A stretch of 64,000 nucleotides of DNA. It comes from Candidatus Sulfopaludibacter sp. SbA3 (lineage in GTDB: Bacteria; Acidobacteriota; Vicinamibacteria; Vicinamibacterales; UBA2999). Location of the stretch: NCBI GenBank assembly GCA_945903265.1, contig CAMDNQ010000001.1, positions 124,001 through 188,000 on the forward strand, written 5' to 3'. The position numbers and the translations under genes are program-made. Below, piece by piece: positions 49,578 to 59,032 of this stretch. How positions within the stretch are numbered: position 1 is the stretch's first letter; each line of letters opens with the position of its first letter. The notes under the pieces are model-generated. The model was not told the origin of the DNA, did no database searches, and saw only the letters and a list, made by a program, of their open reading frames with translations.

Positions 49578-50027
49578 ATGCGGACAGCGATGATCTTACG
49601 TACGGCGTGTCTGGTCGTCTTCCCGGTGGCACTTTTCGGCGCGGCGTGCGGGGGCAACGCACCGGCACCGGAACCGGAAGGGCCCCGCGTGTTCTTTGTC
49701 CAGCCGCAGGACGGCGCGACGGTGAAGAGTCCGGTCAGTCTCGAGTTCGGGGCCGAGGACTTTCAGATTGCCGCCGTGCCGGCTGGAACAGTGGCCGAAT
49801 CGCGACCCAATCTCGGGCATCATCATGTCGGCATCGATACCGACTGCCTCCCGCCAGGAACCGCCATTCCGCGCGCGGCGCCCTGGGTGCACTTTGGCGA
49901 CGGGAAGAACGTGATCGACATGCAGCTGCCGACAGGAAGCCATCGCCTGACGCTGCAGATCGGCGACGACCTCCATCGCACGATCGAAGGGCTCTGCCAG
50001 ACGATCACCGTCAACGTGAACGAATAA
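49578..50027 (+). CDS. Lipoprotein with DUF4399 domain
   Basis: 149 aa. Signal peptide with lipobox FGAAC (Cys near residue 24), then a short linker and one beta-sandwich domain: RVFFVQPQDGATVKSPVSLE, the His cluster NLGHHHVGID, WVHFGDGKNVID and GSHRLTLQIGDD. These match DUF4399, whose GHHH motif may bind a metal; function is unknown. It is monocistronic, with a hairpin 47 bp after the stop. Confidence 0.85.
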   Translation: MRTAMILRTACLVVFPVALFGAACGGNAPAPEPEGPRVFFVQPQDGATVKSPVSLEFGAEDFQIAAVPAGTVAESRPNLGHHHVGIDTDCLPPGTAIPRAAPWVHFGDGKNVIDMQLPTGSHRLTLQIGDDLHRTIEGLCQTITVNVNE

Positions 50028-50073
50028 TTCGCCGCACTCAGCGGGAATCGACTCAGCAAAAATTCCACACCAT

Positions 50074-50111
50074 GCGCACGGATCGGCCTGTTTTGGGCCG
50101 ATTCGCGTGCG
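50074..50111. terminator. Hairpin between the DUF4399 gene and the sigma54 regulator
   Basis: ATCGGCC-tgttttg-GGCCGAT with further pairing GCACG/CGTGC outside a small bulge. On the plus strand no T-run follows, so its strength as a terminator is doubtful; on the minus strand an AT-rich tract follows after about 10 nt. It could also be a leader structure of the regulator mRNA. Confidence 0.4.
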
Positions 50112-50138
50112 TCCGCCCGCTTGCAGCCTGCCCCGTCC

Positions 50139-53006
50139 ATGGCAAGGCTCCTTTACGACCGATTCGTGGCGTATGACGACCGGCACGGTGCTGACCTGGT
50201 CACGGGCGATTCCGTCCGGATCGACGCGTTGCCTCCGCCCGTCTGCGAGCCGGCGATTCCCGGGCTGGTCGAGGTCTTCGACGATGCCAGCGAAGGCAGT
50301 CCGCGATGGGTTGTCGCCGATGCGGCCAACGCAGGTCAGGCCGCGGTCACGGCTCGAGGGGCGGCGTCCGCAGCGCGGGCGCGCGGCTTCGTGCCAATAC
50401 AGGTGCCGTTGTACGAGCGGTTGCGAGCCACGCTGGCCGATGATCTTGCAGACCGCACGCTGTTTCTGATCGGCAGCTTTTCCAGGGCCGTCGGCCCCGC
50501 CCAGGATGCGCTGCTGGACGCCGCCTCCCGCTCTCCCCGGCCGCACGTCCTCCTGACGTTCAGGCTCGCCGACGGCGTCGCGTCGGCCGGTGTGGTTCGC
50601 GAGGCTCGAACCGCCTACGGCGCAGCGGCGATCACGACCGCGGTCACGACCGCGCACGCACCGCGGTGTTCGGGCGATCCGGACATCGCCCGGCATCTGG
50701 ACCGGGCGTCGCGCGCTTCTGAGTTCCAGCGAAGCGGCCGGCACGCCGCGGCCGAACGGCTTCTGCGTGACGTGGCTGCCGCGCTGACTCGGCGGTCGGC
50801 TCATGCCGCTGCCGCGGCGATTCTGATTCGACTCGGACGATTGCATCTCGAACGCGGCCGCGCAGGCGCCGCGGACAAAGCGTTTGGGGAAGCGGCGGCT
50901 TTCGCCGCGACCGGGACTCAGGAGCTCGTCGGCCTCGACGCGCGTATCTGGCAGGCGCTCGCGCGAACGGATGGCGGCAGGCTCACGGAAGCCGAGTCGC
51001 TGTGCCGGGCCGTGCTGCTCACGAAATCGCTGACGCCGGGGCAGCAGGCGTGGGCGCAGGCGGCGCTCGCCCGGATTCTGTGCCTGCAGCGACGGAACGA
51101 CGAGGCGGTGCGGATGGCCATTGGCGAGCACGAAGGCGTGATGGTCGACCTCGATCCCGTGATTGCCGCCAGCACGGAGGCGACCGCCATCCGGACGCTT
51201 GTCGCCACCGGCGATGTCTTCAGCGCGGGCCTCAGGGCGCGCGCGCTGATGGCGAGAGTGGGTGTGGCCGATCCCCTGGTGACGCTAATCGCTGCCACCG
51301 CCCACCTGCGCGTGCTCGCGGCCGCGGGCGACCTGCATCTGGCGGACGAGCGGTGCCGCGAGATTGCCCGCATGTCGCGTGAGGCGCGGGCGCCGTTTCG
51401 GGCGCTCAGGGCGCGCCTCATCTGGCACGACGCTCTGAGGCGCGGTGGACGGACCGTGGAAGCGCGGCGCGAGCTGTCCGGACTGGTGCGGATGCAGCGT
51501 GCAGCGCCGTTGATGCTTCGGCGGGAAATCGAGGAACGGCTTCACCCGGTCGAGCGGCGCACACAGCGGGAACAACCTGCACGATCCCAGCGCCTCGCGA
51601 TTCACCTCATCGGCTCCGCGCACGACGACGAGGACGACGCGTCCGCCGTGAAGGGCATGCTGGCGCGCGTCGCAACGGAGTTGTCGCCGACGCGGATCGA
51701 CGTGGTCACTTCACTTGCGGGACCGGCGAGCACCCTTCTCACCGTCGGATCCGGACTCGAGACACGCGTCGGCCAGCGCGTGCTCGAGGCCGGCATCCCG
51801 ATCGCGGCGGCGGAGCAGGGTGGCCGTGAACTGTCGGTCCCGGTGCGGCTGCGAGGCCGGATGCTTGCCGCCCTGGCCGCGCGCTGGCCGCTCGATCGTG
51901 CCCCCGCACCGGACGCACTGGACGTGCTTGCCCTCGTCGCCGCCGTCGCGGCTCCGCGGCTGGAGGCGCTGCTGGCTCGCGCCGAAGAGCAATCGGCTGC
52001 GTCTGTCTCGATTCCCGAGCTCGTGGGCGTCAGCGCCGCCATGGACGACGTGCGACGTGCGATCGAGCGGGCCGCTCGCGCCCCCTTCAGTGTCGTGCTC
52101 GAAGGCGAGAGCGGGGTGGGGAAGGAGCTGGCCGCACGCGCGATTCATAGTCTGAGCCCACGCCGGGATCGGCGGTTCTGCGACGTCAACTGCGCAGCCT
52201 TGCCGGACGAGCTCCTGGAATCGGAACTGTTTGGCCATGCGAAAGGGGCGTTTACCGGCGCGATCGCGGAGAAGCCGGGACTCTTCGAGGAAGCCGATGG
52301 AGGCACACTGTTTCTCGACGAAGTGGCGGACCTGTCGCTCCGCGGCCAGGCCAAGCTGCTTCGCGTGCTCCAGCAACACGAAGTGCGGCGCGTGGGTGAG
52401 ACCTTTGTCAGGAAAGTGGACGTCAGGCTCGTCGCCGCCGCCAACCGCGACATGCGCGCCGAAGTTGCAGCGGGACGGTTCCGCGCCGATCTGCTGTTCC
52501 GTCTCGACGTGATCCATCTCCGCATCCCGCCCCTGCGCGAACGTCCCGAAGACATCCCGCTGCTGGCGCAGCACTGCTGGCGAACCGCGGCGGAGCGGGT
52601 TGGCTCGCGCGCCACGCTGACCCATGGCGTCCTTGCGGCGCTCGCCGGACATCCGTGGCCTGGCAACGTGCGCGAGCTGCAGAACGTCGTGGCGGCTCTC
52701 GCCGTCGCCGCGCCGTCGCATGGATACGTGCGACGTTCGCTCCTGCCGGCCGCCTTCACAACCGCCGCATACGCCCGGTCCGGATCGCTGGCGGACGCGC
52801 GCCTCGAATTCGAGCGGCGCTTCGTGCAGATGGCGCTGTCTCGGGCGGGCGGCCGCCGGAGCCGCGCGGCCGCGGATCTGGGTCTGTCGCGTCAGGGGCT
52901 CCTGAAGACGATGGCGAGGCTTGGGATCGGACCGTTGCGAACCGAACGCCCGGCGGAAGCGGCGGAGGCGGCGGAGGACGCTATGGATGCGACTGGATGT
53001 AGTTGA
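50139..53006 (+). CDS. Sigma54-dependent transcriptional activator with long N-terminal sensor region
   Basis: About 955 aa. Residues 1-180 are of unknown type; about 190-480 are Ala/Arg-rich helical, TPR-like (HLERGRAGAADKAFGEAAAF); about 490-620 look like a degenerate GAF domain. The AAA+ domain has Walker A GESGVGKELAARAIH (near 655), the sigma54-contact loop GAFTGA (near 703), Walker B GGTLFLDEVADLS and RFRADLLFRLDVIHLRIPPL. A Fis-type HTH ends the protein (SRAAADLGLSRQGLLKTMA). There is no response-regulator domain, so it senses a ligand or protein. ATG 50139 is used (TTG 50121 also in frame). Its 3' end overlaps the opposing phosphatase gene by 26 bp. Confidence 0.9.
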   Translation: MARLLYDRFVAYDDRHGADLVTGDSVRIDALPPPVCEPAIPGLVEVFDDASEGSPRWVVADAANAGQAAVTARGAASAARARGFVPIQVPLYERLRATLADDLADRTLFLIGSFSRAVGPAQDALLDAASRSPRPHVLLTFRLADGVASAGVVREARTAYGAAAITTAVTTAHAPRCSGDPDIARHLDRASRASEFQRSGRHAAAERLLRDVAAALTRRSAHAAAAAILIRLGRLHLERGRAGAADKAFGEAAAFAATGTQELVGLDARIWQALARTDGGRLTEAESLCRAVLLTKSLTPGQQAWAQAALARILCLQRRNDEAVRMAIGEHEGVMVDLDPVIAASTEATAIRTLVATGDVFSAGLRARALMARVGVADPLVTLIAATAHLRVLAAAGDLHLADERCREIARMSREARAPFRALRARLIWHDALRRGGRTVEARRELSGLVRMQRAAPLMLRREIEERLHPVERRTQREQPARSQRLAIHLIGSAHDDEDDASAVKGMLARVATELSPTRIDVVTSLAGPASTLLTVGSGLETRVGQRVLEAGIPIAAAEQGGRELSVPVRLRGRMLAALAARWPLDRAPAPDALDVLALVAAVAAPRLEALLARAEEQSAASVSIPELVGVSAAMDDVRRAIERAARAPFSVVLEGESGVGKELAARAIHSLSPRRDRRFCDVNCAALPDELLESELFGHAKGAFTGAIAEKPGLFEEADGGTLFLDEVADLSLRGQAKLLRVLQQHEVRRVGETFVRKVDVRLVAAANRDMRAEVAAGRFRADLLFRLDVIHLRIPPLRERPEDIPLLAQHCWRTAAERVGSRATLTHGVLAALAGHPWPGNVRELQNVVAALAVAAPSHGYVRRSLLPAAFTTAAYARSGSLADARLEFERRFVQMALSRAGGRRSRAAADLGLSRQGLLKTMARLGIGPLRTERPAEAAEAAEDAMDATGCS

Positions 53007-53508
53007 GCGCGAACGGGCGCATGCGATCGTTGAGGCCGAGGGCATTGGCCTCGGTCAGCGCGCGCTCCACCGTCCAGCCGTCCACCTTCACGCGTTTGAT
53101 CATCCAGAGGGCCGCCGCGCGGCCGCCCGCTGCGCAGTGCACATACGTCGGCGTATTGGCGGGCCCGCTGACCGCGGCAATGAAGTTGTCCACCAGTTTC
53201 GGATCCGGCGACTGGATATTGAACGGAAGGTGCACGTATTTCATGCCGGCGGCCCGGACGACCGCGCCTTCTTCGTCGACGCGCGCGCCCTCTTCACTCG
53301 CCAGCCGCAGGTTCACGACCGACTTGAATCCCATCCTGCCGATTTCGCGGATGGCCTCGGGCGTGGTCGTTCCGCCGCAGGCGATAGTGGACTCGACCTG
53401 CGCGAATGTGGAGATGCCGGAAATGTCTCTCCGGGTGACCTGCTGCGCGAAGGCGGTCGTGCCTGCGAGTACTGCCGCGAGCGTGAGAGAGGCGATTCGC
53501 CGGTTCAT
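52981..53508 (-). CDS. Secreted tyrosine-phosphatase-like protein (DUF442/BLH type)
   Basis: 175 aa. A signal peptide (MNRRIASLTLAAVLAGTTAF) precedes a dual-specificity-phosphatase-like domain: STIACGGTTTPEAIREIGRM, GFKSVVNLRLASEEG and the P-loop YVHCAAGGRAAALW, where the spacing Cys-x4-Arg fits the beta-lactamase-hydrolase-associated phosphatase family. So the target is periplasmic or extracellular. It follows the PilX-like gene by 11 bp on the same strand and overlaps the sigma54 regulator gene tail to tail by 26 bp. Confidence 0.78.
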   Translation of the reverse strand: MNRRIASLTLAAVLAGTTAFAQQVTRRDISGISTFAQVESTIACGGTTTPEAIREIGRMGFKSVVNLRLASEEGARVDEEGAVVRAAGMKYVHLPFNIQSPDPKLVDNFIAAVSGPANTPTYVHCAAGGRAAALWMIKRVKVDGWTVERALTEANALGLNDRMRPFALNYIQSHP

Positions 53509-53519
53509 GATCGAGTCCT

Positions 53520-54980
53520 CTATCTGACTTCGCGCCAGCCGCTGACGCTGAAAATCGTGTTGCCGACGTCCCCGGTATACGAGAGCACCAGTCCCTGGAT
53601 GGAATTGGCCGTCACGAGATCGTCCGCGTCATCGGCATCCTCGGCGACGATCTGCCCCAGGATCACGCACGCGCTTGAATTGATGCGCACCTGTTCACGG
53701 ACCAGGATCTGGCCTTCCGCGAGCGGCATGTTGAAATTGCCTGTGATCTGCAGGTCGCCATCGGTGACGAAGAGCAGTTCAGTGCTGTCAGGCGTCAGGT
53801 TCGCGGCGCCGCTGATGTCGATGGAGCCTTCGGCAAAGAGGGTGAGGTTGATCGGATCGATGGCGCTGCCGGGGCTGCCGCTGATGCTCGCTGCACCCTC
53901 GACGTAGAACGTGCCATCGGGATGCGTGGGGCTGTTGAGATTCAGGTTCCAGCTCAGATCGCCGTCGTCATACACCCATCCGAAACGCGCGCGGCACTGG
54001 TTGTGGGGGTTCGAGGTGGCGTCGCAAATCGTCGCGTTCGTGGCCCATGACACGGTCGTGGCGATCAGGCCGAGCGGACCCGAATAGGTCGTGAACGAGC
54101 ACCCGGCGGCCTTGGCGCAGATCAAATCGCCATCGGCCTCGAGGATGTAATCGGCCCACTGCCGGTAGAAGCTGGCGTCAACTTTCGGCAGCGGCTTGAT
54201 CGCGTACCCGCCGCCATCGTCGCCCGTGGTGATCGTCCCAATGCCGGAGGTGTACGTCCCTGAGGATGTCGCGGTGCCGTTCGCGAGGCCGCCCACGAGA
54301 TCCAGCGGGTCGTCGGGGTTGATGCCGGTCACCACGCTCGTGTTCGACATCGACAGATTGCCGTTCGAGTGCACCCCGCCGTTCACGCCGGCAATGATGT
54401 CCACGCTTCCAGAGACGGTGAGATTGCCGCCGGTAATGATGGCCGGAAGCTTCAGCGGCGTGATGATGCCTTCAAGCGTCACCGTGGCGTTGTTTGGAGC
54501 CCGGCCGACCGCGCGCAGGACGACATTGAGGTTGTCGTCATGGCCGGCGTCGCCATCTTCGTTGTTCGTCGCGTCGCCGTCGGTGGTCAGCGACGTCTGC
54601 GCGGAGCCGCGCGATGGGTCGTCTTCGTCCACGAGCGACACTTCGTACTGGACGGCTTCAGTGGCCCCGGCAATGCTCGCAGCCGTGCCGAAGTCGAAGC
54701 CCACGATATCGGGGTTATCAAGCAGCGCGTTTACCGCCGCATCCCCGTTGGCGTACGTATTCGGCCAGAGCGCCAGCCATTCGATGGTCTGCTGTGCGGC
54801 GTAGTTCAGGCCCGCTTCGGCGGCCGCGCGCGCCTGGGCCGCTGTCTGATGGTTGCGGACGACCAGCGTCTCCGTATGCCCGCTGACGGCGAAAGCGGCG
54901 GTAAGCGCCGACATCATCATCAGTAGCAGAAGGACGCTGATCAGTGCCGAGCCCCGTTCAGAGGGGCGAGAGAGGCTCAT
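53520..54980 (-). CDS. PilX-like pilus assembly protein
   Basis: 486 aa. The N-terminus (ERGSALISVLLLLMMMSALT) is a type IV pilin/PilX-type hydrophobic helix after a short basic leader. The helix continues into AAQARAAAEAGLNYAAQQTI, the usual PilX N-domain. The rest is a large Asn/Ser/Asp-rich exported region with many short beta repeats (ISGSVDIIAGVNGGVHSNGN style). No other pilus gene lies in the window. It precedes the phosphatase gene by 11 bp, so the pair may be one operon. The start is ATG 54980 with AGGTGA 5 nt upstream. Confidence 0.78.
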   Translation of the reverse strand: MSLSRPSERGSALISVLLLLMMMSALTAAFAVSGHTETLVVRNHQTAAQARAAAEAGLNYAAQQTIEWLALWPNTYANGDAAVNALLDNPDIVGFDFGTAASIAGATEAVQYEVSLVDEDDPSRGSAQTSLTTDGDATNNEDGDAGHDDNLNVVLRAVGRAPNNATVTLEGIITPLKLPAIITGGNLTVSGSVDIIAGVNGGVHSNGNLSMSNTSVVTGINPDDPLDLVGGLANGTATSSGTYTSGIGTITTGDDGGGYAIKPLPKVDASFYRQWADYILEADGDLICAKAAGCSFTTYSGPLGLIATTVSWATNATICDATSNPHNQCRARFGWVYDDGDLSWNLNLNSPTHPDGTFYVEGAASISGSPGSAIDPINLTLFAEGSIDISGAANLTPDSTELLFVTDGDLQITGNFNMPLAEGQILVREQVRINSSACVILGQIVAEDADDADDLVTANSIQGLVLSYTGDVGNTIFSVSGWREVR

Positions 54981-55057
54981 ATAGTCACCTGGGGTCGGTC
55001 TGTGCCCTCACATGGTAGCCCACAGCTCGACAGGACGCCATGTGCCAGATGCGCACG

Positions 55058-55063
55058 TATAAT
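55058..55063 (+). promoter_or_regulatory. -10 box (TATAAT) for the PQQ dehydrogenase gene
   Basis: A perfect TATAAT, 36 bp before ATG 55100. It lies inside the longest open frame (from 55040), which argues against that frame's early start codons. No good -35 is seen. Confidence 0.45.
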
Positions 55064-55099
55064 TCACCTGTTTTCATGGAATTACGCTTGGAGAAGACG

Positions 55100-57286
55100 A
55101 TGACCACGCGACCTGGCGAGGCTGACAAGGCTCGCCCCACGAGAAGGCGTTCATTGCCGTTCGCTGCGTGCGGTGCCGTCGTCCTCGCGCTCGTGACGGC
55201 GCTTGTGACGGCGGCCTCCCAGCAGCCGCCACCGGCTGGCGTCTTCTCAGCGGCTCAGGCCGCGGCCGGCCAGCAGACATATCTCACGGGCTGTGCGAGC
55301 TGCCATCAGGCCAGCCTGGGTGGCGGTAACGAGGCACCGCCGCTCGCGGGCGTCAATTTCATGAACGTCTGGCGCGACCGGCCGGTGGCGCAGCTCGCCG
55401 AGCTCATTCAGACGACGATGCCGCCCGGTGGACCGCGGCTGTCGGCGGAGCAGACGCTCGCCGTGACTGCATTCATCCTGCAGTCGAACGGGGCGCCGCC
55501 AGGCGCGCAGGTTCTTGGAGCCGGAGCCACAGTGCCGATCGGAACCGTGGCGACGGGGCAGCGGCCGGTGGTGGCGTCCCAGGCCATTCTCGCGGCGTCC
55601 GTCGGACCGCGCATTCCCACCAGCTGGCCGCCCGGGCGCGGCCTGACGGTGGAAGGCGAAGTGCCCAACTTCACGCCGGTCACCGACGCGATGCTGCGCA
55701 ACCCGCCGGCCGGCGACTGGCTGATGATCCGCCGCAACTATCAGGCCTGGAGCCATAGCCCGCTGACGGAAGTAAACGCCGGCAACGTCCCGCGACTCAA
55801 GCTTGCGTGGATGTGGGCGATGAAGGAAGGCGGCGCCAGCGAGCCGACGCCCATCGTCCACAACGGAATCATCTATCTGTACAACACCGGCAATGTGGTC
55901 CAGGCGCTCGACGGGGCCTCGGGCAATCTGATCTGGGAGCACAGCGTCGGGCCGGAGGCGATCATCGGTCAGGGTGCGATGCGCAGCATGGCGCTGTACC
56001 AGGACAAGCTCTTCGTCGCGACGACCGACGCGCGGCTGGTCGCGCTCAGTGCCCGGACGGGCGCACACGTCTGGACGACGGCCGTGGCCGATCGCGACAA
56101 GGGATTCACGAACACCAGTGGCCCGATCATCATCAAGGGGAAGGTCATTCAAGGCCTGTCGCGCTGCGAGAGCTTCGGGCCCGAGCGCTGCTACATCAGC
56201 GCGTATGACGCGGAGACGGGCGCGCTCTCATGGAAGTTCCACACCGTGGCGCAGAGCGGCGAACCGGGCGGCGACACGTGGGCCGGCCGGCCGAACGAAT
56301 TCCGCAAGGGCGGCGAAACATGGATCACGGGCAGCTACGATCCGGACCTCGATCTGACGTTCTGGGGCATCGCGCAGGCCAAACCGTGGGTGGCCGCGAG
56401 CCGCAACATGAAGGCGACCGACCGTGCGCTCCACACGAGCACGACCGTCGCCCTGCGTCCGGATACGGGCCGGCTCGAGTGGTACTACCAGCATGCGCCG
56501 GGCGAATCGCTCGACCTTGACGAAGTCTACGAGCGCGTGCTCGTCGACGTCGGCGTGCGCAAGTTTGTGTTCACCATCGGCAAGCCTGGAATCCTGTGGA
56601 GGCTCGATCGTGCGAGCGGCGAGTTCGCGGGATACAAGGAGACGGTGTACCAGAACATCTTCGACCGCATCGATCCGGAGTCGGGCGTGCCACGGTATCG
56701 GGCGGAAATCATGTCGGCGCAGGTGGGCGAGTGGGTGCAGGCATGCCCGAGCACAGAAGGCGGACATAACTGGCACGCCACGAGCTACCACCCCGAGACG
56801 CAACTCCTGATCATTCCGCTCGCGCAGTCGTGCATGGAGATGTCGGGCCGGAAGGTGGAGTTCGTCGAAGGATCGGGCGGCACCGCCGGCGACCGCAAAT
56901 TCTCCGAGATGCCAGGCACCAACGGCAACATCGGGAAGCTCGCGGCGTACGATGTGAACACGATGCGCGAGGTCTGGAAGGTCGAGCAGCGCGCGCCGTT
57001 CCTCACGGCGGCGCTGTCCACCGGCGGCGGACTCGTGTTCGCCGGCGATATCGACCGCTACTTCAGGGCGTATGACGTGCGGAGCGGCAAAGTGCTGTGG
57101 CAGTCGCGGCTGGGCACGTCCGTCCAGGGCTTTCCTGTGTCATTCACGGCGGGCGGCAAGCAGTACATCGCGGTGACAACCGGGCTGGGCGGCGGCAGCC
57201 CGCGAAATGTCCCGCGCGCGATCGCGCCCGACATCCGTCATCCTGAAACCGGCAACGCGCTGTACGTCTTCGCGCTCGATAACTAG
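55100..57286 (+). CDS. Cytochrome c-PQQ beta-propeller dehydrogenase
   Basis: 728 aa periplasmic quinoprotein. After a signal/anchor (about residues 18-40) comes an N-terminal cytochrome c domain with the haem site GCASCHQ. An eight-bladed PQQ propeller follows: [76 protein letters not shown] and [18 protein letters not shown]. Alcohol or aldose dehydrogenases of this type pass electrons to the fused haem; here the haem domain is N-terminal rather than C-terminal. Substrate unknown. ATG 55100 is chosen for its GGAGA site; ATG 55076 is an alternative. dppB-like gene starts 3 bp downstream. Confidence 0.88.
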   Translation: MTTRPGEADKARPTRRRSLPFAACGAVVLALVTALVTAASQQPPPAGVFSAAQAAAGQQTYLTGCASCHQASLGGGNEAPPLAGVNFMNVWRDRPVAQLAELIQTTMPPGGPRLSAEQTLAVTAFILQSNGAPPGAQVLGAGATVPIGTVATGQRPVVASQAILAASVGPRIPTSWPPGRGLTVEGEVPNFTPVTDAMLRNPPAGDWLMIRRNYQAWSHSPLTEVNAGNVPRLKLAWMWAMKEGGASEPTPIVHNGIIYLYNTGNVVQALDGASGNLIWEHSVGPEAIIGQGAMRSMALYQDKLFVATTDARLVALSARTGAHVWTTAVADRDKGFTNTSGPIIIKGKVIQGLSRCESFGPERCYISAYDAETGALSWKFHTVAQSGEPGGDTWAGRPNEFRKGGETWITGSYDPDLDLTFWGIAQAKPWVAASRNMKATDRALHTSTTVALRPDTGRLEWYYQHAPGESLDLDEVYERVLVDVGVRKFVFTIGKPGILWRLDRASGEFAGYKETVYQNIFDRIDPESGVPRYRAEIMSAQVGEWVQACPSTEGGHNWHATSYHPETQLLIIPLAQSCMEMSGRKVEFVEGSGGTAGDRKFSEMPGTNGNIGKLAAYDVNTMREVWKVEQRAPFLTAALSTGGGLVFAGDIDRYFRAYDVRSGKVLWQSRLGTSVQGFPVSFTAGGKQYIAVTTGLGGGSPRNVPRAIAPDIRHPETGNALYVFALDN

Positions 57287-57289
57287 CGC

Positions 57290-58210
57290 GTGCTTCGTTA
57301 CCTCACCCGCCGGCTCGCGCTTACGATTCCGGTCCTCCTCGGCGTCGCGACGCTGGTCTTCGCGCTCATTCATCTCATTCCGGGCGACCCCGCCCAGGCG
57401 ATGCTCGGCGAAGAGGCATCAGAGGAGGACGTCCAGGCGTTGCGCGTGCGCCTCGGCCTCGACCAGCCGCTGCTCCAGCAGTACGGCGGCTTTCTTCGCG
57501 GAGCCGTTCGTGGGGATCTCGGCCGATCGCTCCGGACCGACGAGCCCGTGACGCAGGCGATTCTCGACCGTCTGCCGGCGACGCTGGAGCTCGCGGCGGC
57601 GGCGATGATCGTGTCAATCGGCGTCGCGCTGCCGCTCGGCATCATCGCGGCAGTCGGGCGCGGGACGTTCGTGGATCACGCGGCGACGACGCTGGCGCTC
57701 ACCGGCGTGTCGATCCCGAACTTCTGGCTCGGTCCGCTCCTGGCGCTGGTCTTCGCCGTGGAGCTCGGGTGGCTTCCCGTGTCGGGGCGCGGGACGGTGG
57801 GGCACCTGATCCTCCCGGCCATTTCCCTCGGCGCCGCGCTCGCGGCGATCCTCGCGCGCATGACGCGCGCCTCGCTGCTCGAGGAGCTGCGTGAGCCGTA
57901 CGTGCAGGCCGCGCGCGCACGCGGCGTGTCGCGCACGAGAGCCGTGCTCCGCCACGCGTTCCGCAACAGCCTCATCCCGGTCGTCACGCTCATCGGACTG
58001 CAGTTCGGGGCGGTGCTCACGGGGGCGGTCATTACCGAAACGATTTTCGCGTGGCCCGGCATCGGCCGCCTGCTCATTCAGTCCATCGGGTTTCGCGACT
58101 ATCCACTCGTGCAGGGCTGCATCCTGTTCATCGCGGTGACCTACGTCGGCATGAACCTGCTCACCGACCTGGTCTACGGTGTGCTCGATCCCCGCATCCG
58201 CTATGAGTAA
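57290..58210 (+). CDS. DppB/OppB-type ABC transporter permease
   Basis: 306 aa inner-membrane permease of the peptide/nickel family. It begins YLTRRLALTIPVLLGVATLV and LIHLIPGDPAQAMLG, has six membrane helices, and carries the EAA loop (ARARGVSRTRAVLRHAFRNS). GTG start. It overlaps the DppC-type gene by 8 bp. No substrate-binding protein or ATPase gene is adjacent, so its partners must be elsewhere, and the substrate (peptide, nickel or sugar) is open. Confidence 0.9.
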   Translation: MLRYLTRRLALTIPVLLGVATLVFALIHLIPGDPAQAMLGEEASEEDVQALRVRLGLDQPLLQQYGGFLRGAVRGDLGRSLRTDEPVTQAILDRLPATLELAAAAMIVSIGVALPLGIIAAVGRGTFVDHAATTLALTGVSIPNFWLGPLLALVFAVELGWLPVSGRGTVGHLILPAISLGAALAAILARMTRASLLEELREPYVQAARARGVSRTRAVLRHAFRNSLIPVVTLIGLQFGAVLTGAVITETIFAWPGIGRLLIQSIGFRDYPLVQGCILFIAVTYVGMNLLTDLVYGVLDPRIRYE

Positions 58211-59006
58211 AGTCGGCGCGGCCATCGTGCTCGTGACGGTCGTCGCGGCAGTGTTCGGGCCGTGGCTGTCGCCGTTCGACCCGGCCGCTCAGGAGTTGGC
58301 GCTTCGGCTCGAGGGGCCGACGGGGGCGCACTGGTTTGGCCTGGATGAACTGGGCCGCGACATCTTTGCGCGCGTCCTCTCCGGCGCCCGCATCTCGCTG
58401 CTCGTCGGCATCGTCGTGGTCAGCGTGTCGTCGGTCATCGGAATCCTGCTCGGCTCCATTGCCGGCTACTTCGGCGGCCGCGTCGACGAAGCCATCAGCC
58501 GCGTCGTCGACATCCTGCTGGCGTTCCCAGGACTCCTGCTGGCGATTGCGCTTGTTGCGGTGCTGGGCCCGAGCCTGACGAACGTCGTGCTGGCGCTGTC
58601 GGTGATCGGGTGGGTCGGCTACGCGCGTCTCGTCCGCGGACAGGTGCTGCGGTCGCGCGAGCTGGAGTTCGTGCAGGCGGCGCGAGCGCTCGGCGCGTCG
58701 ACGCCGCGCATTCTTCTCCGTCACGTCATTCCGACGACGCTGCCGGCCGTCACGGTGCAGGCGACGCTCGGGATGGGCGGGGCGATTCTGGCGGAGGCGG
58801 CTCTCAGCTTCCTGGGGTTAGGCGTGCAGCCGCCCACGCCGAGCTGGGGAACGATGCTGAACTACGGACGCGGACACCTGCTGGATGCTCCGCATCTCAC
58901 CGTGTTCCCGGGCATGGCGATCGCGATCCTGGTGCTTGGATTCAATTTTCTTGGAGATGGCCTGCGGGATGCGCTGGATCCCGCGACGAAAGGCCGCGCA
59001 GGCTAA
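58203..59006 (+). CDS. DppC/OppC-type ABC transporter permease
   Basis: 267 aa second permease of the pair. It has HWFGLDELGRDIFARVLSGA (the family periplasmic motif), about six membrane helices, the EAA loop (AARALGASTPRILLRHVIPT) and LGVQPPTPSWGTML. ATG 58203 is used rather than ATG 58179 because it sits in the overlap with the upstream stop. The last codons (GRAG) and the stop TAA come from a palindromic repeat element. Confidence 0.9.
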   Translation: MSKVGAAIVLVTVVAAVFGPWLSPFDPAAQELALRLEGPTGAHWFGLDELGRDIFARVLSGARISLLVGIVVVSVSSVIGILLGSIAGYFGGRVDEAISRVVDILLAFPGLLLAIALVAVLGPSLTNVVLALSVIGWVGYARLVRGQVLRSRELEFVQAARALGASTPRILLRHVIPTTLPAVTVQATLGMGGAILAEAALSFLGLGVQPPTPSWGTMLNYGRGHLLDAPHLTVFPGMAIAILVLGFNFLGDGLRDALDPATKGRAG

Positions 59007-59032
59007 GGCCTGCGCGCTACAGCCTGCGCTGC
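58993..59032. repeat. Palindromic (REP-like) element, second copy
   Basis: CGCAGGC-TAAG-GCCTGCG followed by GCTACAGCCTGCG. The dppC-type stop codon is in the loop, and the stop of the convergent TPR gene (CTA at 59017 on the plus strand) lies in the right part. Related to the element at 41094-41155. Confidence 0.7.

Noticed and set aside
55040-55099. Earlier starts for the PQQ dehydrogenase
   Set aside because: They lie upstream of, or on top of, the TATAAT box, and the GGAGA site fits ATG 55100.
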